Origin: Actinomycetes bacterium
GTDB taxonomy: Bacteria > Actinomycetota > Acidimicrobiia > Acidimicrobiales > Ilumatobacteraceae
Length of the DNA stretch: 64,000 nt
Reading direction: 5' to 3'
Assembly (NCBI GenBank): GCA_025358125.1
Contig: JANYKS010000103.1
Coordinates: forward strand, 25,561 to 89,560
The notes beneath the pieces were generated by a model. It was given only the letters and a program-made list of their open reading frames with translations, was not told where the DNA came from and made no database searches. Within the stretch, counting starts at the first letter, position 1. Each line of letters opens with the position of its first letter. This document shows, in pieces, positions 57,448-64,000 of the stretch. A program made the position numbers and the translations under genes.

Positions 57448-58629
57448 GTGATCGACATCGATGAGTTCGAGGCCGAGGTCGACGCGTTCTTGGGCAGTCG
57501 CTACCGACCACGCGATCCAGATTCCGACGACGAACGCGCGGACACCATCTCGCGCACCCCGGACGGCCACGATGCCCTGGTGGACCGTGCTCGCGAGCTG
57601 CAGCGCGCACTCGCCGCAGCCGGCCTCTCGGGCGTCGAACTTCCGGTCGAGTACGGCGGTCGTGGCCTCGATCGTCGCTACGCAAAGGTGATCGAGCACG
57701 CCCTCCGGCGCTACGACGCCCCTTCGTTGCGCCCGCTCGGTATCGGCATGCATCTCGCTGCAGCGACGCTCATCGCGTCGGGGTCCCACGAACACAAGCA
57801 GCGCTACCTGCCGCCGCTGATCCGGGCCGACGAGCAGTGGTGTCAGCTGTTCTCCGAGCCCGACGCCGGGTCCGACCTCGTGTCGCTGCGGTGCCGCGCC
57901 GTCCGCGACGGCGACGAGTGGGTCATCGACGGCCAGAAGGTGTGGTCGTCGTACGCAGCCAACGCTCACTTCGGCCTGTTGCTGGCGCGCACCGATCCCG
58001 AGGCGCCCACGCCCCACGTGGGTATCACGATGTTCATCCTCCCGATGGATACGCCCGGCGTTGTGGTGCGGCCGTTGGTCGACATCGCCGGTGGGCGCCA
58101 TTTCAACGAAGTGTTCCTTGACGGCGTCCGCGTCAACGACGATGCCGTGATCGGCGAGGTCAACAAGGGCTGGGGGGTGTCGCAGGGCACCCTCGGCGGC
58201 GAGCGCTCCGGCTACATGGGCGGCTCCGGCGGCGGGCGTCGCCGGCGCCAGGTCGTCAAGGCGGCCTGCATCGCCGGCGCGATGGACTCCCCTGTGGTTC
58301 GCCAGCGGATGATGGAGGTGGTCACTGCCGAACGCATCCTCGAATTGGTCCGAGACCGTTTCGTCGGCGGCGTGCTGGCCGGAGCCAACCCGGCGGCCGG
58401 CTCGATGATGAAGCTGGCCGCCGGCACGCTCGAGCAACGGTGCTCGGAACTGATCGCCGGCATCACGGGAGCGGCCGGTCAGGCATGGGATCCGAACGAC
58501 CGTGACGGCGACATCGTGAGCCATGATCTCAACGCCACCCGCCAGGCGCGCATCGCCGGCGGAACCCACGAGATCCAACGCAACCTCCTGGCGGAGCGCG
58601 TCCTGGGTCTGCCTCGCGACCCGAAGTAG
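57448..58629 (+). CDS. Acyl-CoA dehydrogenase
   Basis: A 393-residue enzyme from GTG 57448. VEYGGRGLDRRYAKVIEHAL, WCQLFSEPDAGSDLVSLRC, IDGQKVWSSYAANAHFG, FNEVFLDGVRVNDDAVIGEV and the C-terminal GGTHEIQRNLLAERVLGLPRDPK give the full FadE pattern. A TATTTT box lies about 12 bp before the start with no ribosome site, so a leaderless or near-leaderless transcript is possible. It converges with the GntR gene. Confidence 0.94.
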   Translation: MIDIDEFEAEVDAFLGSRYRPRDPDSDDERADTISRTPDGHDALVDRARELQRALAAAGLSGVELPVEYGGRGLDRRYAKVIEHALRRYDAPSLRPLGIGMHLAAATLIASGSHEHKQRYLPPLIRADEQWCQLFSEPDAGSDLVSLRCRAVRDGDEWVIDGQKVWSSYAANAHFGLLLARTDPEAPTPHVGITMFILPMDTPGVVVRPLVDIAGGRHFNEVFLDGVRVNDDAVIGEVNKGWGVSQGTLGGERSGYMGGSGGGRRRRQVVKAACIAGAMDSPVVRQRMMEVVTAERILELVRDRFVGGVLAGANPAAGSMMKLAAGTLEQRCSELIAGITGAAGQAWDPNDRDGDIVSHDLNATRQARIAGGTHEIQRNLLAERVLGLPRDPK

Positions 58630-58655
58630 GTGTCGGCCGCTTCGAGCGTGCTGCG

Positions 58656-59519
58656 TCAGCCGTCGGCCGCGATGGTGACGGGTTCGTCCGGGTTGCGACC
58701 GCTGATCGTGTAACTCATCAGTGCCAGCCAGTGGCTCGTGGCCGCTTCTTCGTCGCCCGTGCGGATGAAGTCGAGGAACTTGCGGTACGACCGCACCGCA
58801 CGGCGCATCATTGCCTGGTCGACCCGGACCATCGAGCGGGTGTAGTACGCGAGCACCATGCCCTGGAGAAGTTTGGAGAGGGTTGCGAGCGTGCTGTTGC
58901 CGGAACGCTCGACGAGCGTCTCGTGGACATGGGCCGCAGCGAGGCCGAAGGCTGCATGATCGTTGTGGTCGGCTGCTACGGCGGCTCGATTGATTGCTCG
59001 CTCGAGTGCCTCGAGGTCGGCGTCGTCGTGGGATCGTGCGAGCTGGCCAGCAATCTGCGGCTCGATCACGCGGCGGGCGGCGTCGAGGTCGCCGATCGTG
59101 GTGTGCTGGAGCTGCAGCGTCACGGCGAGGGCCATCGAGATCGGCTCCAGGTTGGGGTGGGTCACGACCGGCCCGCCCCCGCGGCCGCGTCGAATTGCGA
59201 GCAGGCCCTGCGATTCGAGGACGCGCAGCCCTTCGCGCAGCGTGGTGCGGGCGACGCCGAACTGAGCCGTGAGCTCGTCCTCCGGTGGCAGCCGGTCACC
59301 GGCCTGCAGTTCTCCGTTCACGATGCGCCGGCGGAGGGAATCGGCGAGGATTTCGTGGGTCTTCTTCGTCGCCTTCCCATTCGCCTTGACGTTCGCCTTG
59401 ACGTTCGCCTTCCCAGTCGCCTTCCCAGTCGCCTTCCCAGTCGCCTTGACGTTCGCCTTGACGTTCGCCTTGACGTTCGCCTTCCCAGTCGCCTTGACGT
59501 TCGCCCTTACGTTGGTCAT
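58656..59519 (-). CDS. FadR-type GntR regulator with a Lys-rich tetrapeptide-repeat tail
   Basis: A 287-residue protein. Residues 6-49 are eleven A-[N/T]-[V/G]-K repeats, a flexible basic tail. The wHTH then follows: KKTHEILADSLRRRIVNGEL, LPPEDELTAQFGVARTTLREGLRVLE, LLAIRRGRGGGPVVTHP. The C-terminal all-helical FadR domain (LDAARRVIEPQIAGQLARSH, and HVHETLVERSGNSTLATL with metal/ligand His) completes it. The tail resembles the AKP/PAKK-type repeats of DNA-coating proteins and may add nonspecific DNA affinity. It is divergent from the enoyl-CoA hydratase across 23 bp. Confidence 0.92.
   Translation of the reverse strand: MTNVRANVKATGKANVKANVKANVKATGKATGKATGKANVKANVKANGKATKKTHEILADSLRRRIVNGELQAGDRLPPEDELTAQFGVARTTLREGLRVLESQGLLAIRRGRGGGPVVTHPNLEPISMALAVTLQLQHTTIGDLDAARRVIEPQIAGQLARSHDDADLEALERAINRAAVAADHNDHAAFGLAAAHVHETLVERSGNSTLATLSKLLQGMVLAYYTRSMVRVDQAMMRRAVRSYRKFLDFIRTGDEEAATSHWLALMSYTISGRNPDEPVTIAADG
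59371..59502. repeat. 12-bp minisatellite (11 units) in the GntR gene
   Basis: Eleven 12-bp units run without gaps in two main types, gccttgacgttc and gccttcccagtc, plus one gccttcccattc. A degenerate twelfth unit follows. Because the unit is four codons, copy-number change would keep the frame. Confidence 0.93.
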
Positions 59520-59542
59520 CGAAAAGAGTCTACGGTTTTGGG

Positions 59543-60364
59543 ATGCAACGAATGATCCCCACCCGCACCGACGCCGTCCGGATCGAGGTGGTCGATCGAG
59601 TCGGCGTCATCTCCTTCACCCGCCCCGGCCGCCGCAACGCCCTCCACGATGACATGTTTGCTCCGATGATCTCGGCGATCGAAGACTTCGCCGCTGATCC
59701 TGATATCGGATGCGTCGTGGTGACGGGAGACGGCTCGGCGTTCTGCGCCGGCGGCGACATTCGCGAGGGCAGCGGTCGCCGGCCCGACGGCACTCGGGCG
59801 TCAAGGGAGGAACGGATCTCCAACTTGGCCGCCAACTCCAGGCTGTCAGTGCTGCTCCACGAAGCGCCGATCGTCACGATCGCGGCGGTGAACGGCGCCG
59901 CCGTCGGCGCCGGCATGGCGATTGCGCTTGCATGTGACCTGCGAATTGCGTCGTCGTCGGCCAGGTTCATCGGCGGCTGGGCCCGCCTCGGCTTCTCGGG
60001 TGACTTCGGTGGTCCGTGGTTGCTGGCCAACCGCGTCGGGCCGTCGAAAGCCTTGGAGCTGCTCGCCACCAACGTCACCGTCGGGGCCGACGAGGCCTTG
60101 CGCCTCGGCATGGTCGACCGGGTGGTGCCCGTCGAGCAGTTCGATGCCGAATGGCGCGCATGGGCGACGACGTTCGCAGCCGGGCCGAAGACGGCGATCG
60201 GGTTCATGAAGGACAACGTGCGCAACGCCTCGGTGTTGTCGCTCGCCGACGCGATCGTGATCGAGGCCGAGCACCAGGTCGACAGTGCACAGACGGCCGA
60301 CCATCGCGAGGCGGTGCGGGCCTGGATCGACAAGCGCGAGCCGCAGTTCGGTCAGACGGACTGA
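59543..60364 (+). CDS. Enoyl-CoA hydratase
   Basis: A 273-residue crotonase. VVDRVGVISFTRPGRRNALH, GSAFCAGGDIREGSG for the first oxyanion loop, and NGAAVGAGMAIALACDLRIA for the second, then RIASSSARFIGGWARLG carries the region of the second catalytic residue. The start is 23 bp from the divergent GntR regulator, which probably controls it. Confidence 0.93.
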   Translation: MQRMIPTRTDAVRIEVVDRVGVISFTRPGRRNALHDDMFAPMISAIEDFAADPDIGCVVVTGDGSAFCAGGDIREGSGRRPDGTRASREERISNLAANSRLSVLLHEAPIVTIAAVNGAAVGAGMAIALACDLRIASSSARFIGGWARLGFSGDFGGPWLLANRVGPSKALELLATNVTVGADEALRLGMVDRVVPVEQFDAEWRAWATTFAAGPKTAIGFMKDNVRNASVLSLADAIVIEAEHQVDSAQTADHREAVRAWIDKREPQFGQTD

Positions 60365-60427
60365 GCGCCGCGCCTGGCCCGTGCCATCACGTGCCGTCGC
60401 CGGTGCCGGGTTGTTGCGGGTTGTCGC

Positions 60428-62782
60428 TCAGCCGGCGGCGTTGATGGCGTCGATGATCTGGCTCGGCCCGAACGGGAACTCGGTGAGAGCCGCCACGCCG
60501 CGCTGGGCGAGCGCGTCGTTGATCGCGTTGGCGAGCGCTGGCGGCGACGCGATGGCGCCACCCTCACCCATGCCCTTGTATCCACCGAGTGTGTTCGACA
60601 TCGATTCGACGTGGCCGTACTCGAAGTCGGGCATCTCGGGTGCTGACGGCAGGAGGTAGTCGAGGAACGTCGTCGCGAGCGGGTTGCCGTTGGCGTCGTA
60701 GACCATGTTCTCGAACAGCACACCCCCGATGCCCTGGGCGACACCGCCCGCAATCTGGCCCTCGACGACCATCGGGTTGATCATCTGTCCGCAGTCCTCC
60801 GACACGACATAGCGTTTGATGTCGACGATCCCGGTCTCGGGGTCGACCTCGACGATGCAGCCGTGGGTGGCGTTTGACCAGGTGAACGCAGTCGGCGGTC
60901 GGTACCGCGCCGCCACTTCGAGGCCCGGTCCCATGCCAGCGGGAAGCTTGTCCGGAGCCATATGGGCCGTCATCGCCAGTTGCGCGAACGAGATTGCCGC
61001 CTGCGGCGTGCCCTTCACCGACACGACACCGCCCTCGACCTCGAGGTCGTCGGGATTGGCCTCGAGCAGTTGGGCTGCGATCCTGACCAGCTTGTCGCGC
61101 AGTTCGATCGAGGCGGTCTGAGCGGCACCGCCGGCGACGACCGCCGTGCGGCTTCCGCCGGTGCCCGGCCCGACCGGGGAGGTGGCGGTGTCGCCCTGGA
61201 TCACCACGACGTCGTCGATGTCGCAGCCGAGATGGGTGGCGATCACCTGGGCGATGGTGGTCTCGATGCTGTGCCCGTGGCTGCCGGTGCCGAGGCGTAC
61301 CTGTACCTTGCCACTGACATCCATGCTCAGCACGGCCGGGTCCGAGCTGAGGACACCGAATGCGATCGCGGACGGTTCGACATACCCGGCGATGCCGAGG
61401 CCGAGCAGGCGGCCGTCTTGGCGGGCGCGGGCCTGCTCATCCCGAAACGCTGCGACATCGATCATCTCGACGACCTGGTCGAGGGTCTCGGTCGGTGTGA
61501 TGTTCTCGTACACCATCTGGGTCGCGGTCGTGTAGGGCAGGTCGTCGGGTCCGATCAGGTTGACGCGGCGGAACTCGATCGGATCCATGCCGATCTCGGT
61601 GGCGACATGATCCATCATCTGCTCTCGGAAGATGGTCTCCAACGCCCACGGACCCCGGTAGGCCGACTTTCCGACCGTGTTCGTGTACACGGCAGTGCAG
61701 CCCGGGATGAGCACCGGGATCTTGTACGGCCCGGGAAAGACGCCGATCGCGAGCGCTGCGGTGGCCCCCGCCGACGGTGGGTAGGCGCCGACCTCCTCGA
61801 TGAAATCGGCCTTCACCGCGAGGATGTGGCCATCGTCGTCGACGGCGAAGGAGAGCTCGCCGGCTTCGGAGCGGGCCTGGTTCGACGCCATCAGGTTCTC
61901 GCGACGGTCTTCGATCCACTTGACGGGCGCCGTGCCGAGCTTGAAGCCGGCGGCGATCACCGCCGCCTCCTCGCGCAGCACCATCATCTTCTGACCGAAA
62001 CCACCGCCAACGTCATCGGCCACGGCTCGGATGTGCGACTCGGGCAACCCGGTCAGGCGGGCCGCGAACGACTTGATCTCGTGCACCGACTGGGTCGCCG
62101 CTCTGATGTTCATCTCGCTGCGGTAGCGGTCGTAGTGCACGATCAGGCCGCGTGGTTCCATCGGCACGTTGGTGGCCCGCGCCCCGCGGAAGGTGCGCGT
62201 GATCACGTGGGGCGCGTTCGCGAAGAGCGCCTCGACCTGGGGCACCGTCGGCATCGGCATCGCGGCGCTGACGTTGCTCTTCAGTTCGCGGTGAACGAGT
62301 TCGGTGCTGGCGACTGCCTCGTGCAGGCCGAGCACCGGTGTCCGTGGCTCGATGTCGACGACGACGAGGTCGGCTGCGTCCTCGGCGATGTAGCGCGACG
62401 AGGCGATCACAACTGCGATCGGGTCGCCCACGTAGCGCACGTCGTCCTGGGCGAGCACGCTGCCGGGCGGGTAGGGCGTCTCGCCACCGAGTTCGATCGG
62501 AGGGCCGGTCATGGTTGCCCAGAACTGCTGGCACAGCGGGTTCAGATCGGCGCCGGTGTAGATGGCTTCGACGCCGGGCACCCGGAGTGCCTCGGTGATG
62601 TCGAGGTCGGTGATCTCGCCGCGGGCGTAGTTGGACCTGACGAAGGCGACGTGCAGTGTGCCGGGCGTCTGGACGTCGTCGACATAGCGGCCGTGGCCGG
62701 TGAGCAATCGAGGATCTTCGCGGCGCTTCACGGACTGACCGATGTAGCGCCCGACGGTGGTGTGGGTCGTCGAGGTGGTCAT
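60428..62782 (-). CDS. Molybdenum hydroxylase large subunit (xanthine dehydrogenase/aldehyde oxidase family)
   Basis: A 784-residue Mo-cofactor subunit from ATG 62782. GRYVDDVQTPGTLHVAFVRS opens the first domain, DDVGGGFGQKMM is the first MPT loop, KSAYRGPWALETIFREQM the active-site segment, GTGSHGHSIETTIAQV the third, and YKGMGEGGAIASPPALANAI the C-terminal Glu (catalytic). The AYRGPW segment differs from the AYxCSFR of form I CO dehydrogenase, so it is not CoxL form I. Substrate unknown; ring or aldehyde hydroxylation would fit the region. Confidence 0.93.
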   Translation of the reverse strand: MTTSTTHTTVGRYIGQSVKRREDPRLLTGHGRYVDDVQTPGTLHVAFVRSNYARGEITDLDITEALRVPGVEAIYTGADLNPLCQQFWATMTGPPIELGGETPYPPGSVLAQDDVRYVGDPIAVVIASSRYIAEDAADLVVVDIEPRTPVLGLHEAVASTELVHRELKSNVSAAMPMPTVPQVEALFANAPHVITRTFRGARATNVPMEPRGLIVHYDRYRSEMNIRAATQSVHEIKSFAARLTGLPESHIRAVADDVGGGFGQKMMVLREEAAVIAAGFKLGTAPVKWIEDRRENLMASNQARSEAGELSFAVDDDGHILAVKADFIEEVGAYPPSAGATAALAIGVFPGPYKIPVLIPGCTAVYTNTVGKSAYRGPWALETIFREQMMDHVATEIGMDPIEFRRVNLIGPDDLPYTTATQMVYENITPTETLDQVVEMIDVAAFRDEQARARQDGRLLGLGIAGYVEPSAIAFGVLSSDPAVLSMDVSGKVQVRLGTGSHGHSIETTIAQVIATHLGCDIDDVVVIQGDTATSPVGPGTGGSRTAVVAGGAAQTASIELRDKLVRIAAQLLEANPDDLEVEGGVVSVKGTPQAAISFAQLAMTAHMAPDKLPAGMGPGLEVAARYRPPTAFTWSNATHGCIVEVDPETGIVDIKRYVVSEDCGQMINPMVVEGQIAGGVAQGIGGVLFENMVYDANGNPLATTFLDYLLPSAPEMPDFEYGHVESMSNTLGGYKGMGEGGAIASPPALANAINDALAQRGVAALTEFPFGPSQIIDAINAAG

Positions 62783-63336
62783 GACTGTGACTCCAACTTC
62801 TGTGACTCCGACGACTGTGACTCCGACGACTGGGCCTCTACTGAGGATGCAGGCTCGCCGCGGGCGGCTTGGCGGGCTGCGTTGACGATGCCGTGGTAGC
62901 CGGTGCAGCGACACAGATTGCCTGAGATCGCTACCCGGATCTCGTGGTCCGTGGGGTCGGGGTGGTCGCGCAGGAACGCTGTCAGAGTGACCACGATGCC
63001 CGGCGTGCAGAACCCGCACTGGAGCCCGTGGCAGTCCTGCATGGCTTGCTGGACGGTGTTCAACGACCCGTCGGGGTTGGCCATCCCCTCGACCGTGGTG
63101 ATGTCGGCGCCATTCATCTGCGCCGCGAACAGCAGGCACGACCGCACGGCAGCGCCGTCGACCAGCACCGTGCAGGCGCCACATGCGCCGTGTTCGCATC
63201 CAACGTGGGTGCCGGTGAGGTGGAGATCTTCGCGCAACGCGTCGGACAACAGTTTGCGCGGCTGGCAGCTGACGGTGTGGCCGCGGCCATTGACCGTCAT
63301 CGAGACGGTCACGTTGTGGATCGTGTCGCTACTCAT
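62779..63336 (-). CDS. Molybdenum hydroxylase small subunit, 2x[2Fe-2S]
   Basis: A 185-residue protein. GCEHGACGACTVLVDG with a later Cys is the plant-type [2Fe-2S] site, and CGFCTPG ... CRCTGYHGIV is the second cluster next to the Mo cofactor. The C-terminal tail is an unusual Ser/Glu/Gln repeat (SSESQSSESQKLESQS) coded by 15-bp units on 62783-62832. Its stop overlaps the start of the large subunit gene by 4 bp. Confidence 0.94.
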   Translation of the reverse strand: MSSDTIHNVTVSMTVNGRGHTVSCQPRKLLSDALREDLHLTGTHVGCEHGACGACTVLVDGAAVRSCLLFAAQMNGADITTVEGMANPDGSLNTVQQAMQDCHGLQCGFCTPGIVVTLTAFLRDHPDPTDHEIRVAISGNLCRCTGYHGIVNAARQAARGEPASSVEAQSSESQSSESQKLESQS

Positions 63337-64000
63337 GAGCGGGCCTCCTCGATGGCTCGCACGAGTGCTCGGCGGACCAGCACCGCTGCGACCTGCTTAC
63401 GGTACGCGCCAGAGGCGTGGATGTCGTCGTTCGGCTCGAGCGGTCTCGCGGCTTGCCGGCCAATGGCCGTGAGGTCGCCATTCGCGCCGGCGGCGACGAG
63501 CGCTTGTTCGGCCGCCGTTGCCCGCACCGGTGTCGGTCCAACACCGAACAGACCGATCGCTGCCCGTGTGACCGTGTCGCCGTCGAGGGTGACACCGCAG
63601 ACAGCGCCGCAGAGCGCGAAGTCCCCATGGCGGCGGGCGACCTCCTCCACCGCGAAGCCGCTCGCACCGTCCCACACCGGGAACCTGATGGCAGTGAGGA
63701 TCTCGCTCTCGTCGAGGCTGGTCTGCCACGTCGACTCGAAGAAGTCGTCGGCCGCGATCTCGCGGCGACCCCCCGGGCCGGCGGCCTCGATGGTTGCGTC
63801 GAGCGCAAGCGCGACTGCGGGCAGCTCGGACGCCGGGTCGGCATGGGCGATCGAGCCGCCAACGGTGCCGCGGTTGCGGATCTGGAAGTGCCCGACGTGG
63901 GGCAGAGCCTTGGCCAACAGTGGCGCGCCGGCAGCGACGGTGGCATCGTGTTCGGCCGCCGATTGGCGAACGAGAGCGCCGATCCGCACCTGGCCGTGGG
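63333..64000 (-). CDS. Molybdenum hydroxylase FAD-binding middle subunit, partial
   Basis: At least 222 residues; the 5' end is outside the window. VGHFQIRNRGTVGGSIAHADPASELPA is the second FAD-binding motif of the CoxM/XdhB family. The CO-dehydrogenase flavoprotein C-terminal domain follows (FAVEEVARRHGDFALCGA ... VGPTPVRA). Its stop overlaps the small subunit start by ATGA. Together the three genes form one M-S-L operon. Confidence 0.92.
   Translation of the reverse strand, partial: HGQVRIGALVRQSAAEHDATVAAGAPLLAKALPHVGHFQIRNRGTVGGSIAHADPASELPAVALALDATIEAAGPGGRREIAADDFFESTWQTSLDESEILTAIRFPVWDGASGFAVEEVARRHGDFALCGAVCGVTLDGDTVTRAAIGLFGVGPTPVRATAAEQALVAAGANGDLTAIGRQAARPLEPNDDIHASGAYRKQVAAVLVRRALVRAIEEARS

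Noticed and set aside
60428..62782. Form I CO dehydrogenase (CoxL)
   Set aside because: The active-site segment reads AYRGPW, not the AYxCSFR motif of form I; it is a general molybdenum hydroxylase.
60962..62899. Long plus-strand open frame (645 codons) opposite the molybdenum hydroxylase
   Set aside because: Shadow of the Mo subunit gene; no motif and no ribosome site.
1..64000. tRNA, rRNA, insertion sequences or phage genes
   Set aside because: No transposase, integrase, or tRNA/rRNA-like sequence was recognised by eye. A dedicated scan (tRNAscan-SE, Infernal) would be decisive and was not available.

Overview
The window is about 64 kb of high-GC DNA with dense gene packing, many 1-4 bp ATGA/GTGA gene overlaps and frequent GTG starts. 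The gene content points to a high-GC actinobacterium, most likely a member of the Acidimicrobiia (Ilumatobacter-like). It includes an SCO6745-family protein, a PIG-L deacetylase, an Ohr/OhrR pair, and many acyl-CoA dehydrogenase, CoA-transferase, SDR and DUF35/thiolase genes. This placement is inference, because the window has no rRNA or other marker gene.

Region 1 (1-10.9 kb) is a redox and sugar-transfer cluster. It holds a CcdA/thioredoxin-like lipoprotein pair, a short rhodanese, a methyltransferase, an AhpD-like protein, a radical SAM enzyme, a DUF2064 transferase, a family 2 glycosyltransferase, an NAD-dependent epimerase, an MTA phosphorylase, a DoxX-like protein and two polytopic GT-C-like proteins. 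Two of these genes are interrupted only by an in-frame TGA: the thioredoxin-like lipoprotein at the first position of its CxxC motif, and the methyltransferase near its N-terminus. Each TGA is followed by a hairpin at the spacing expected of a bacterial SECIS. Both genes sit at divergent promoters that carry GTTTCG repeats 11 bp apart. I read them as probable selenoprotein genes.

Region 2 (10.9-18.4 kb) is housekeeping and stress response: DegV, PlsY, a hotdog thioesterase, an ECF sigma factor flanked by two zinc-finger anti-sigma-like genes, NrtS, a peroxiredoxin-like gene that is a third TGA (UxxC) candidate overlapping a flavoprotein disulfide reductase, and OhrR/Ohr. Region 3 (18.4-33.8 kb) holds a giant secreted phosphodiesterase/5'-nucleotidase fusion and a creatininase-family protein. 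It then becomes a metal and sulfur stress island: two SHOCT proteins around a decayed VIT1 gene with a 72-bp tandem repeat, an ArsR/P-type ATPase operon with a perfect operator, a methyltransferase, DUF302, a metallo-beta-lactamase/rhodanese fusion, an alcohol dehydrogenase, a DsrE remnant, an AhpD-like protein, PIG-L and a class V aminotransferase.

Region 4 (33.8-64 kb) is a catabolic island for lipid, steroid or isoprenoid-type CoA esters: enoyl-CoA hydratases, TetR regulators, flavin reductase, P450 with a four-Cys HiPIP-like partner, NTF2-like proteins, a two-domain family III CoA-transferase, thiolase plus DUF35, amidohydrolase, four acyl-CoA dehydrogenases, SDRs, two AMP-dependent acyl-CoA synthetases, a MaoC-like hydratase, a GntR regulator with a Lys-rich repeat tail, and a three-subunit molybdenum hydroxylase cut by the window edge. 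Two candidate shared operators occur here: GAAAAyGyCATTTkC (twice) and TGAC-N6-GTCA (three times). Several genes are broken: a metallophosphoesterase and an SDR by single-base shifts, another SDR by a 13-bp duplication, and an enoyl-CoA hydratase by an internal deletion.

No tRNA, rRNA, CRISPR array, insertion sequence or selA/selB/selC/selD gene was recognised, so the selenocysteine reading depends on genes outside the window.
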